From assembly GCA_002423495.1 (NCBI GenBank), contig DIWN01000058.1, forward strand, positions 1 to 64,000: DNA of 64,000 nt. The letters are read 5' to 3'. Both the position numbers and the translations under genes were made by a program. This DNA is from Anaerolineaceae bacterium UBA6105. Its GTDB lineage: Bacteria; Chloroflexota; Anaerolineae; Anaerolineales; Anaerolineaceae. The notes beneath the pieces are model-generated. The model was not told where the DNA came from. It was given only the letters and a program-made list of their open reading frames with translations, and made no database searches. Shown piece after piece: positions 8,201-16,015 of the stretch (positions within the stretch are counted from its first letter, which is position 1; each line of letters starts with the position of its first letter).

Positions 8201-10542
8201 TCGCAGCCAACCAGCAGTTCCTGCCAGCCCTCGCAGTCCTCGAGGACATCCTGACCAAATTGGAATTTGCTCCGGAGATGCTTGGGAGTGTGGCTGGGGA
8301 TGCGGCTGAACAGAACCTTGACTATCCTGCTTACAATCGCGCCGGACTCTACTACCGGGCTGCCCAACTCGAACGAATGATTGGCGATCTGCTGGTTTCT
8401 CAAAAACATGCGGCTCTGGCCTTGAATGCTGACCCAGGCAACGAGCCTGCATTCCTGCTCCAGCTCGAACTTGCCCTGGCGGGCAGCGATTCCGAAAGTT
8501 TGTCCAACGCGCTCGATTTCCTCAACACCCAGGAAACCCGAACTCACACAGCAACCTCAACAGCTAACATCCTTGCTCTTGACGCGATGCTGAGAGATGA
8601 CCTGCCAAAAGCGCGCTTGCTTTGGGAGCACTTCCTTTCTGATAAAACACACTCACCCACTGCCCGGGCGCTTGAAAGCTTATTTGCCCATCAGAGCGGC
8701 AGCGCGGAATCAGCTGCAAATGTATTAACAGAAGCGGTAGAGATGGTCGATGAGCTTGAGATCTACCTGCGGAGCCAATCTTTCGATATTGCGAGCCATT
8801 TTAATTGGATCTGGCACACGCTTGCTGTGGCTAAAGCTGCGTGGCAGCTATCCATTTGGGATATTGCTGACCGCTTGCTTGAAGCAGCGCTTTCTGTTGC
8901 CAAGATTAACCCCATCGCCAATAAGCTCCTGGCAGAATACCTGACAGACAAAACCAGGCAGACGAACAACGCGCACTTTTTGCGCCTGCTGAGCCATGCC
9001 CCAAAGGCTTTCGATCCGCAGCATTCAGATTTCGACATAATCGAAGAGCAAATCTCGATTGCTGGTCGCGCAATCGCCCCTTCAGAACTTCTGCCAACCC
9101 TGAAGATCAACCAGGCGCTCAAAAATGGGTATTGGTCAGAGGAAAACGATTTGCACAAACTCGTCACAAACGGCAAACAAGCTGCCCAGGCTCTTTCTGT
9201 GCTGGTGGACGATGCATCCATTGCGGACATCCTTGCAGGTTTCAGCAAAAACGCAGACGTCAACTTTCAGCAGGCAATCCAAAGCCTCCATTCAGACCCT
9301 GGCAAATCAGCAGCAATCGCCTTAAAGTTGCTTGAATTCCAGCCTGAAGACCCTGCGCTGCACGTTCTGCATGCCATTGCCTCCCGCAAAAACCCCCTCC
9401 TGGCAGCCGAATCGCTTGAGACTGCCCTCGCGATCTGGCCGGACGAACCGGATTGGCACGCACTGGCAGCGGCGATGTACCAGGATGCCGGTCAATATCC
9501 CGAAGCAGCCAAACACCTCGAAGAAGCCATCCGGATTGCCCCAAAAGAGGCGCAATACTGGCAAATGCTCGGGGATGTGAAACTGCTCGAAAAAGATTAT
9601 CACGCAGCCAAGGACTACTTTGGAAAGGCAACTGATCTCTTCCCTTCCAACCCGGAAGCACTGCACTCACTGGCCATCATCAACCAACAGCTGGGCGAGC
9701 ACCAGATCGCTATTCAGTGCCTTCGCAAAGCCAGCCAGCTCGACCCCGGTAACATTGTCTACGAAGAAGGCATTGCCCAGTCGCTGCTTGCTAGGCAGGA
9801 TCTTCCTGAAGCCATTCAGCAGGCTGATGCCATTCTGAAAACGGATCCAAAGAACGAAAACGCCTGGCAAGTAAAGGTCAAGGCACTGCTCAAGAGCGGC
9901 AAACCAGAGGAAGCCCGGCAGGCAATCCATTTTGCCCTGGCGGTCGTCGAAAACCCTGTGCCCTTTGAGCTGCAGAAAATTGACCTTGACAATGCCCGTA
10001 ATCCCCACCAGGCAATGTTGTCATCACAAAAAATTGCTGAAAATTACCCCGAAAACGTGGCTGTTCTCAATAATCTCGCGCATAAACAAATCCAGATTGG
10101 CGAGATCGAGAAAGCGGAGCAGACCTTACAGCGCAGTTTGGTTCTGGACCAGTCCAACCCTGAAACGCTGGTTGCGCTTGGCAAGGTGGACCGCGTTCGC
10201 GGTAATCTGGACCAGGCACTCGCGCATCTCGCCCAGGCGATTGAACTGCAGCCAGGATTAATGGAAGCCTACCTCGAGATGGGGCTCACCTACCAGGATC
10301 GCCGTGAGGTCAACAATGCCATCCAGACCTACCATAAAGCGATTGCCATGGTCAGCAACGATCCCCGCCCTTACCTGCAGGCTGCAGCTGCCTACAAGGA
10401 AAGCCGAGACTATCGCAATGCTGAATTTATGCTGCGCCAGGCTTCACAGCTTTCTCCATCAGACCAAAACATCCGCCGGCAGCTTGCCGCGGTGGTAGCA
10501 CTCAATATTGTCAATAATCTCCAGGAGGCTCCTAAAAGATGA
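5203..10542 (+). CDS. Giant tetratricopeptide-repeat protein
   Basis: A 1779-residue cytoplasmic protein made almost wholly of TPR-type helical hairpins. Repeats with the canonical W/L-G-Y/H-A-P spacing are plain at about 400-720, 760-960 and 1330-1770, often in the form 'A..LDP.N..A...L'. The first 200 residues are a non-repeat alpha-helical head. No signal peptide, membrane segment or catalytic motif was seen, so it is likely a scaffold or ligand-recognition superhelix. ATG at 5203 is preferred to a GTG at 5197 because GAAGGAG (5191-5196) is better spaced from it. The stop overlaps the next start by 4 bases, arguing for coupled translation with the caspase-fold peptidase. Confidence 0.92.
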   Translation: MSIERLLDQIRVRFDSQTARAVVSAFRAESLAWHYLDTTPDLEQWLDFASDDLSRWQPGVLALFSLDHCLPEQDLTDLETKLPAELNERVANVFEMTRLTGLEPTSLADAALLALHLREFRRDEGSWKGLSENLLSGKCRLPVWKTAFAILPQLVPDFDAAMDSLVTELSPQYAETLGSLIVHQVIINPTDENIRYQTYRRRLQKAPIDLQISSLRAMRSVEDESLIKLLANSFLAQVQSANGDFNKNAGQSTVESFRQQAVLSQIAGQPAQASRAIDHAFNALNRQQAEILRNLAFELETSSPEEARKTWEEILRLQPDNTTYKKEYAEFLIANDDPDYGYEILQEIPDDATRALYALRYPVTSATDPEGTHSLDKALEKTTLQTSNSRFSSESDNLKAARYAFENKKYQTASNFIRKALAENPNNLEAIKLSGLIDRHLANIDDAIESSALLAVFEPQNQTNKKDLASLYLQSQQPENALKIYQDLIHASSEPSRTDLLNFAEISIKASQAEKAIPIAQAFLKKDAFDGEALVLLCNALIVTGKHDEAVAVLEKASAVAPEKPASWLSLARIWTSLGQEEKAMQALRKAKAALPDDPAILSALGSLYLANDQPTEAISVLRQAFQLDPSSSSVRKSLAQAYLTHGYIDEAWTTIAPLEDDYTSDPELAYVLGQTLAAMGDLNGARPVLRFAWQSNRSDNALKSYAELLIKSYSEGVKPGTQEVKEMSQLLSIMEERQQERDGLFDMRLLQADLKASLGMHDAAYQDYLQLLDFPEARSPRSYHHLQFQTGKTALALGLTDISLASLQEAVLIDPDDLPSRHTLAKAYMEANLEDEGFATARSAMQIAPTEIENVLWYSDFMGGHNNAREAIQVLKDTIHLRPDDKALYLTLARTYVNLNQIEETKETLNQMLALEDIETEEYVNVANLYLHMNQPDEASLIIKKAISDNPFPDFAESCDLIYSVLKLGDSAAALQLITDLEPALQANLAYPLLKSDVLAANQQFLPALAVLEDILTKLEFAPEMLGSVAGDAAEQNLDYPAYNRAGLYYRAAQLERMIGDLLVSQKHAALALNADPGNEPAFLLQLELALAGSDSESLSNALDFLNTQETRTHTATSTANILALDAMLRDDLPKARLLWEHFLSDKTHSPTARALESLFAHQSGSAESAANVLTEAVEMVDELEIYLRSQSFDIASHFNWIWHTLAVAKAAWQLSIWDIADRLLEAALSVAKINPIANKLLAEYLTDKTRQTNNAHFLRLLSHAPKAFDPQHSDFDIIEEQISIAGRAIAPSELLPTLKINQALKNGYWSEENDLHKLVTNGKQAAQALSVLVDDASIADILAGFSKNADVNFQQAIQSLHSDPGKSAAIALKLLEFQPEDPALHVLHAIASRKNPLLAAESLETALAIWPDEPDWHALAAAMYQDAGQYPEAAKHLEEAIRIAPKEAQYWQMLGDVKLLEKDYHAAKDYFGKATDLFPSNPEALHSLAIINQQLGEHQIAIQCLRKASQLDPGNIVYEEGIAQSLLARQDLPEAIQQADAILKTDPKNENAWQVKVKALLKSGKPEEARQAIHFALAVVENPVPFELQKIDLDNARNPHQAMLSSQKIAENYPENVAVLNNLAHKQIQIGEIEKAEQTLQRSLVLDQSNPETLVALGKVDRVRGNLDQALAHLAQAIELQPGLMEAYLEMGLTYQDRREVNNAIQTYHKAIAMVSNDPRPYLQAAAAYKESRDYRNAEFMLRQASQLSPSDQNIRRQLAAVVALNIVNNLQEAPKR

Positions 10543-13307
10543 GACCTTACAATGCCCGCAAAAGTGACGAGGTGCTGGTTGTCAGGCGCGGAAAGTTCCT
10601 GACTTTGCTTCAGACCGCGCTGAGCAACCGCGAATTCCAGTTTGCCCGCCAGGCTTCTTTGATCTGGCTGGCGAGTTACCCAGGTGATCTTCTGATCAAC
10701 TTTATCTACGCTTCCGTGTTGGCAGAACTTGGCGACACCGAAATGGCGGGTAAAAACCTGGCCAAACTCTTGGCATATGACCCCGAGTTCGTGGAAGCTG
10801 CCAGCCTGCTGGATCGTCTCACCGGGGAAAGCAATCGCGACACCCACGCCAACCTGTTGTATTTGCAGCGCGGCACCTCCAGCGCGAAATCTCCGACCGC
10901 CTGGCTCGATGGCTTAATCGCTGCCCGCAACGCGTGGGAGAGCGGTGATCTGACCGGCGCGGAAAAGGCCATTCTCGAGTCCCTGGCGCACAACCCCCGT
11001 TCACCTTTACCCGCGGCTTTCCACATGCAGATCATCCACAAAACCAACAATACCACCCTGCTCGAAACCCTCGCGGGCATTTACAGCAGCCGCTGGCCGG
11101 ATTGTGTCCAGATCAAGGTCCTCTCAGCCATTGCCGATATTCAGCAGGGCAACGACACTGCCGGCGTCGAAAAAATGCACTGGTGTGCTGCGCATGACGT
11201 CAGCGGGCAGGTCATCAACCGCCTGCTGGGACCCAATCACACCTACAAGCCCCTCTGGCCAGAAGATCTCAAGGTCTATCTCGATCTGCCCGTACCAGCT
11301 ACTGTCGCAGCGGATTTGGGATGGAATGTGCTTTCAAACGCGGATTTTGTTGCCTCGGATAGCGCTGGTAAGGAAGCAACCCCGCAAACAGCTGAAGAAA
11401 TCATCAACGACGATCCCACCCTGGCGCTTCACTTGCCAGATTACCTGGTTGACGAATTGGCTGAGTCTGGGGATGTGGATTATTCCGAAGTCCCAACCAG
11501 CTCCTTCTTCCTCCAGGACATTGCCACACCTCCTCTGCCGGACGGACACACAAATGAGGTTCCTGCCCTTCATTCCCCCGATTCGCGAAAGTCAGCACCC
11601 ATTTCCGAGGAATCACAGGCTACTGTCCTCGCGATGACCGAAATTCAAACTGAGTTTGAAAAAGTGGCCCGAAAAATGAACAAATCCGAGCTCATCAATA
11701 CCGATGGGCGTTTTCCCAGTTACGTAATTCTGACTTCCCGCGGAAATCTTGAGAAAAAGTACGGCGCGAACACGGCTGATGTCGTGATCGAATCGATGCG
11801 CAAATTGAGTCTTAACATCGTCGACCTGCCGGGCTGGAACAGTCTCGTTTACGTACCTGATGACGAAACCAGCGCCCGTGAACAGGCTCTGGACCCCATT
11901 CAAGCCAGTGATGCCTGGAAGATCAAACTTTCTCTCACGGATCTGGATGCCAAACTCGCCTCCCAAGGAGAGATGATTGGCGCGCTGCTGATCATTGGCG
12001 GCAATGACATCGTACCTTTCCACATGCTACCCAACCCAACCGATGATTCGGATGTGAATGTGCCTTCCGACAATCCCTATGCCACTCTCGATGAAAATTA
12101 CTTTATCCAGCAGTGGCCTGTTGGTCGCATCCCGGATGAAGCAGGCAGCGATGCCGGCTATCTGCTCGAGCAACTGCGTTTCCTGACCAAAGAGTACGAG
12201 CTGAAAGTCAAGTCAAAAAAGAGTATTTCAACCAATATTCTCGCAAATCTGCTCCGCAGCCTGGCAGCCCGTTTCCAGAGTTTTAACGTTCGGTTTCAGA
12301 AGCCCGACAACATCGGTTGCACAGCTGAAGTTTGGAAGCCGGCTTCATCTGAAATCTTCGCTGTTATTGACCATGCAGACCGCCTGCTGAGTTCTCCGCC
12401 AACCAACAATAACAACCTCCTCAACGGGCAGATATCTGACCCCAAATTTGCCTACTTCAATCTGCACGGACTCAAGGATTCCCCCGAGTGGTATGGTCAG
12501 CGCGACCTTGCCAGGCCTTCAACCGATCCGGAATATCCGGTCGCGATGGAGCCCACCAACTTTAATCCCCAGACTTCTTCCCCTGAAATTGTGCTGAGTG
12601 AGGCCTGTTACGGCGCCAACATCCTCGATAAAAAGGTTAACGAAGCCATTTCGCTCAACTTCCTTGCCAGCGGTACGCGGGCCTTTGTCGGCTCAACTTG
12701 CATCGCCTACGGCTCCGTGAGCAAAAGTCTGGTGGCCGCAGATTTACTCGCCTATCACTTCTGGACCCACGTCAAAGCCGAAGTTTCCGTTGGCTACGCC
12801 CTGATGCGCGCCAAACTTGCCCTGGCAAAGAAGATGACCGAAGATCAGGGCTACCTGGACGGCGAAGACCAGAAAACCATTCTTTCCTTCGTGCTCTACG
12901 GCGACCCACTGGCTTCCAGCGTGAATATTAAGGAAGTCACAAAACCAGCCATCCGCCCAACCACCACCCCGGAGCTCAAGACCATCAGCGACTCACGCGA
13001 AGAATTGATCGTGGCCGCTAATGAAATGCCGGATGAGATCCTGGAAAAGGTAAGGAAGGTCATCAGCAGTTACCTGCCGGGTTTGGATGACGCCACTGTC
13101 TCGCTCAACCCGCAACTGACCAACTTCAAGCTTGATCCAGCCATGGTCCAGGCACACCGCCAGAAGTTTGATTATGTCAGCCAAAGCCAGCGCTATGTGG
13201 TGACGCTTAAAAAGAGCTACGAATACCGCCAGCACAACCACAACCACTTCGCTCGCGTGACCTTTAACCAAAAAGGCGACATGTTGAAATTGAGTATGTC
13301 GCGCTAA
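10539..13307 (+). CDS. TPR-linked C25 (gingipain-like) caspase-fold cysteine peptidase
   Basis: A 922-residue protein with TPR-like helices in the first 250 residues, a linker, and a peptidase C25-type domain at about 380-795. Diagnostic features are the N-subdomain strand GGNDIVPF, the SDNPYA...VGRIPDE segment, the catalytic-type histidine in NLHG (His643) and the cysteine in SEACYGA (Cys690), followed by the 'FLASGTRAFVGST' strand typical of C25/CHAT proteins. A small C-terminal domain follows (about 800-922). Gingipains are secreted, but this protein has no signal peptide, so it probably acts in the cytoplasm. It is translationally coupled to the giant TPR protein, a plausible partner or regulator. 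Substrate unknown; CHAT is the alternative family label. Confidence 0.85.
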   Translation: MRPYNARKSDEVLVVRRGKFLTLLQTALSNREFQFARQASLIWLASYPGDLLINFIYASVLAELGDTEMAGKNLAKLLAYDPEFVEAASLLDRLTGESNRDTHANLLYLQRGTSSAKSPTAWLDGLIAARNAWESGDLTGAEKAILESLAHNPRSPLPAAFHMQIIHKTNNTTLLETLAGIYSSRWPDCVQIKVLSAIADIQQGNDTAGVEKMHWCAAHDVSGQVINRLLGPNHTYKPLWPEDLKVYLDLPVPATVAADLGWNVLSNADFVASDSAGKEATPQTAEEIINDDPTLALHLPDYLVDELAESGDVDYSEVPTSSFFLQDIATPPLPDGHTNEVPALHSPDSRKSAPISEESQATVLAMTEIQTEFEKVARKMNKSELINTDGRFPSYVILTSRGNLEKKYGANTADVVIESMRKLSLNIVDLPGWNSLVYVPDDETSAREQALDPIQASDAWKIKLSLTDLDAKLASQGEMIGALLIIGGNDIVPFHMLPNPTDDSDVNVPSDNPYATLDENYFIQQWPVGRIPDEAGSDAGYLLEQLRFLTKEYELKVKSKKSISTNILANLLRSLAARFQSFNVRFQKPDNIGCTAEVWKPASSEIFAVIDHADRLLSSPPTNNNNLLNGQISDPKFAYFNLHGLKDSPEWYGQRDLARPSTDPEYPVAMEPTNFNPQTSSPEIVLSEACYGANILDKKVNEAISLNFLASGTRAFVGSTCIAYGSVSKSLVAADLLAYHFWTHVKAEVSVGYALMRAKLALAKKMTEDQGYLDGEDQKTILSFVLYGDPLASSVNIKEVTKPAIRPTTTPELKTISDSREELIVAANEMPDEILEKVRKVISSYLPGLDDATVSLNPQLTNFKLDPAMVQAHRQKFDYVSQSQRYVVTLKKSYEYRQHNHNHFARVTFNQKGDMLKLSMSR

Positions 13308-13330
13308 ACCATTTCTTAGAGAATTCTGTT

Positions 13331-13363
13331 CGGCGGAATGCGCTTTTTATGCGCATTCCGCCG
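13331..13363 (+). terminator. Strong hairpin after the peptidase gene, no U-tract
   Basis: A perfect 13-bp GC-rich stem (13331-13343 with 13351-13363) closes a TTTTTAT loop 23 bases after the peptidase stop. No run of T follows on either strand, so intrinsic termination would be weak. It may protect the 3' end or work with Rho. The rest of 13308-13605 holds only the promoter described next. Confidence 0.5.
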
Positions 13364-13486
13364 TTAAGGTTGAGCTTGTCGGAATTGTCTGCTTCCACGA
13401 TAAACGACTTCAAAAACTGAGCATTCCGCTTTTCAATTATCTATTTCTCCCTGCAAGTTTACTCGCCAACTAAAATGGATTAAATT

Positions 13487-13515
13487 CTGACACAATCAGC
13501 AGTTTAAGTTATACT
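13487..13515 (+). promoter_or_regulatory. Sigma-70-type promoter of the AOR-Hdr-Flx operon
   Basis: CTGACA (13487-13492) and TATACT (13510-13515) are separated by 17 bases, each one mismatch from consensus. The predicted start near 13522 leaves an 84-base leader before the AOR start codon. Confidence 0.7.
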
Positions 13516-13605
13516 TATCGCCGTGAACTACCTAAACCACATCTAATTAAACATGTCAAAGATGTTCATCAATTTCTTCCGACTTGACCACATACAGGAG
13601 TAAGC

Positions 13606-15492
13606 ATGCACGGATATAGTGGAAAAATCCTTCATATTGACCTGAAAACGAAGAAAAATTGGGTCGAAACCAAACCAGAGGAATGGTACAAAATTTACAT
13701 CGGTGGGGTCTCAATGGCTTCACGGCTCTTATGGGAAAATATCACTCCCGGCTGCGATCCACTCGACGACGGCAACCCCATTTGCATTGCAAATGGCATC
13801 TTCACCGGCACACCGGTGCCTGTTGGCGGCAAATTTGGTCTGGCTTCCAAATCGCCCCTCACCGGCTTCATCGGCGATAGTCTTTCCGGCAGCTGGTTCT
13901 CTATCGCATTGAAACGCGCTGGCTGGGACGGGCTGGTGTTGCACAACAGTTGCGACAGCTGGACTCAGCTTTTTATTGATGACGAGCGCGTGCAGTTCAA
14001 CGATGCCACTTACCTGCTCGGCAAAGGCACCTACGAAACCGAAGAAGCCATTCGCGCAAAACTCGGCGATGAACAGATCCGTTCCTGCACCATCGGTCCT
14101 TGCGGCGAAAATCTGGTGCGTTTTGCCAACGTCACCAATGATGGCCGCCAGGCTGGTCGTACCGGTCATGGCATGATTTGGGGGCATAAAAAACTCAAGG
14201 CAGTTTCTGTGCGTGGTACTCGCGGCGTAACCGTCTACGATCCCAAAACGCTCAATCAACTTTCTTTTGATATTTCCAAGAGTGCGCAAGGCAAAGACAC
14301 TGAAAAATACCGCATTTACGGTACCTCCACCGGTTTACTATCCACTAACAAAATGGGCGTCTTACCTACCCGCAATTTCCAGGAAGGCGTTTTTGAGGAT
14401 GCCGAACTAGTCAGCGGTGAATACTTGGATAAGCATCACAAAGTCAAGGTGATTGCTTGTGCCCAGTGCCCCATTGCCTGTGAGCAAATGTCGTTGGTCA
14501 AGACCGGACCCTTTGCTGGCGCGATGACAGGTATTGAATACGAATGTCTCTTTGCCAACAGTTCCAACCTGGGCATCTCGGATATCCGATCCTCCATCAA
14601 GCTCATCACCCTTGCGGACCACGATGGGATGGATGCCATCACCATGGGCGGCACAATCGGATGGGCGATGGAATGCTACGAGCGAGGCGTGCTGAAGAAG
14701 GAAGACTTTGCCAGCAAAGCTCACCCCGAAGGGCTCGAATTAAACTTCGGCAATGGCGAAGCCGCTGTTGCCCTGGCTGAAATGATCCGTGATCAGGAAG
14801 GGATCGGAAAAATTCTTGCCCAGGGAACCCGCATCGCCAGCAGAACTATTGACGAGGAACGCGGGACAGAGACATTCAAATGGGCTATGAACACTAAAGG
14901 TCTTGAAGCCGCTGGTTACGACGCACGCGCGCTCAAGACGTTTGCCGTCGGGCTTGCCACTGGCACCCGCGGCGGCTGCCACAATCGCTCTGCTGCATAC
15001 GATCCGGACATGAAAGGCGAAACCAACCGTCTGACTGTTGATGAAACCCGCGGTCGGGTTGCAGCAGACTCAGAAGAATATGCTGCCGTTTACGACACTC
15101 TGCCCCTGTGCAAGTTCATCCGGCGCTGTTTCACCGGTAAAGCCGACCGGGCTGGTGCATGGCCTGCCATCGCCAAACTGATCAATGCCACTACTGGCTG
15201 GGACTTTGATTACGATGCCGTTGATTTGATCGGTGTGCGCGCTTGCACTATCAAAAAAGCTTTCAACATTCGCGAAGGCTGGACTGAGAAAGATGATGAC
15301 TTGCCCTGGCGATGGAAGCACGACCCCTTCACTAAAGGTCCCAGTGCAGGCGTATTTGTGACCGATGAAGAACTTGAATATATGAAAGACCTTTATTACA
15401 AGGCCAAAGGCTGGACCGAGGAAGGTATGATCCCCAAAGAACTATTGATCAAACTCGGCATGTCCGACGTGGCTGAAGAAATCGGAGTCTAA
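13606..15492 (+). CDS. Aldehyde:ferredoxin oxidoreductase family tungsten enzyme
   Basis: 628 residues spanning the whole AOR family fold: N-terminal bis-pterin domain beginning GYSGKILHIDL, then the central and C-terminal domains. Likely [4Fe-4S] ligands are Cys285, Cys288 and Cys292 (C-x2-C-x3-C) and Cys458 in GGCHNRS. The family oxidises aldehydes to acids with ferredoxin, or in the BamB branch reduces an aromatic thioester ring. The genetic partners here (ferredoxin, HdrA-MvhD, Flx subunits) recall both BamBCDEF and Hdr-Flx loci, but I could not assign substrate or a Bam role from sequence alone. It is the first gene of the operon; AGGAG precedes the ATG. Confidence 0.9.
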   Translation: MHGYSGKILHIDLKTKKNWVETKPEEWYKIYIGGVSMASRLLWENITPGCDPLDDGNPICIANGIFTGTPVPVGGKFGLASKSPLTGFIGDSLSGSWFSIALKRAGWDGLVLHNSCDSWTQLFIDDERVQFNDATYLLGKGTYETEEAIRAKLGDEQIRSCTIGPCGENLVRFANVTNDGRQAGRTGHGMIWGHKKLKAVSVRGTRGVTVYDPKTLNQLSFDISKSAQGKDTEKYRIYGTSTGLLSTNKMGVLPTRNFQEGVFEDAELVSGEYLDKHHKVKVIACAQCPIACEQMSLVKTGPFAGAMTGIEYECLFANSSNLGISDIRSSIKLITLADHDGMDAITMGGTIGWAMECYERGVLKKEDFASKAHPEGLELNFGNGEAAVALAEMIRDQEGIGKILAQGTRIASRTIDEERGTETFKWAMNTKGLEAAGYDARALKTFAVGLATGTRGGCHNRSAAYDPDMKGETNRLTVDETRGRVAADSEEYAAVYDTLPLCKFIRRCFTGKADRAGAWPAIAKLINATTGWDFDYDAVDLIGVRACTIKKAFNIREGWTEKDDDLPWRWKHDPFTKGPSAGVFVTDEELEYMKDLYYKAKGWTEEGMIPKELLIKLGMSDVAEEIGV

Positions 15493-15502
15493 CGAGGAGC
15501 TT

Positions 15503-16015
15503 ATGGCAACCAGTACATCAAAATATGCATATATCGATTGCGATCCCAACCTTTGCGTGGGCTGTCAACTGTGTGAATACATTTGTGCGTTCACAAAAAC
15601 TGGAGAATACAACTCTTATCGCAGCCGCATCCGCACTGTTCGCGTTGATGAAGTCCTCATCACCGCCATCGCCTGCCGCACCTGCGAAAACGCTCCCTGC
15701 GTGATTGTCTGCCCGCGCGATGCCCTGACCCAGGACCCTGTCACCGGCATCATCGACGTCAACGCCAGCAAGTGTGATGGCTGCGCCTGGTGCATCGAAG
15801 CCTGCGACTTCGGCGCCATCTCCATCAACCCGCAAACCACTCTGGCAGAGATCTGCGACCAGTGCAGGGACGAACCAGATGGACCTCAGTGTGTAAAGTG
15901 GTGCCCCAAAGAAGCGCTCACCCTGACCACACCCGACCAGCGTGCCCAGAAGACTCGCCGCAATCTGATTACCGAATCTTTAAATATGCCCCAGAAAGCA
16001 ACGGATCCTAAATGA
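15503..16015 (+). CDS. Multi-cluster 4Fe-4S ferredoxin of the AOR
   Basis: 170 residues with the HycB/DMSO-reductase-B arrangement: four cysteine groups (CVGCQLCEYIC, CRTCENAPCVIVC, CDGCAWCIEAC and CDQCRDEPDGPQCVKWC) able to bind four [4Fe-4S] clusters. No signal peptide. It sits 10 bases after the AOR gene and overlaps hdrA by 4 bases. It should pass electrons between AOR and HdrA, as BamC is thought to do with BamB. Confidence 0.88.
   Translation: MATSTSKYAYIDCDPNLCVGCQLCEYICAFTKTGEYNSYRSRIRTVRVDEVLITAIACRTCENAPCVIVCPRDALTQDPVTGIIDVNASKCDGCAWCIEACDFGAISINPQTTLAEICDQCRDEPDGPQCVKWCPKEALTLTTPDQRAQKTRRNLITESLNMPQKATDPK

Noticed and set aside
5203..13307. Type III-E CRISPR Craspase (TPR-CHAT)
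   Set aside because: There is no gRAMP/Cas7-11 gene, no CRISPR array and no cas gene anywhere in the window; the peptidase is C25-like.
13606..16015. Class II benzoyl-CoA reductase BamBC
   Set aside because: The gene order is suggestive, but no other aromatic-degradation genes are present and the AOR sequence cannot be assigned to BamB by eye; left as AOR family.
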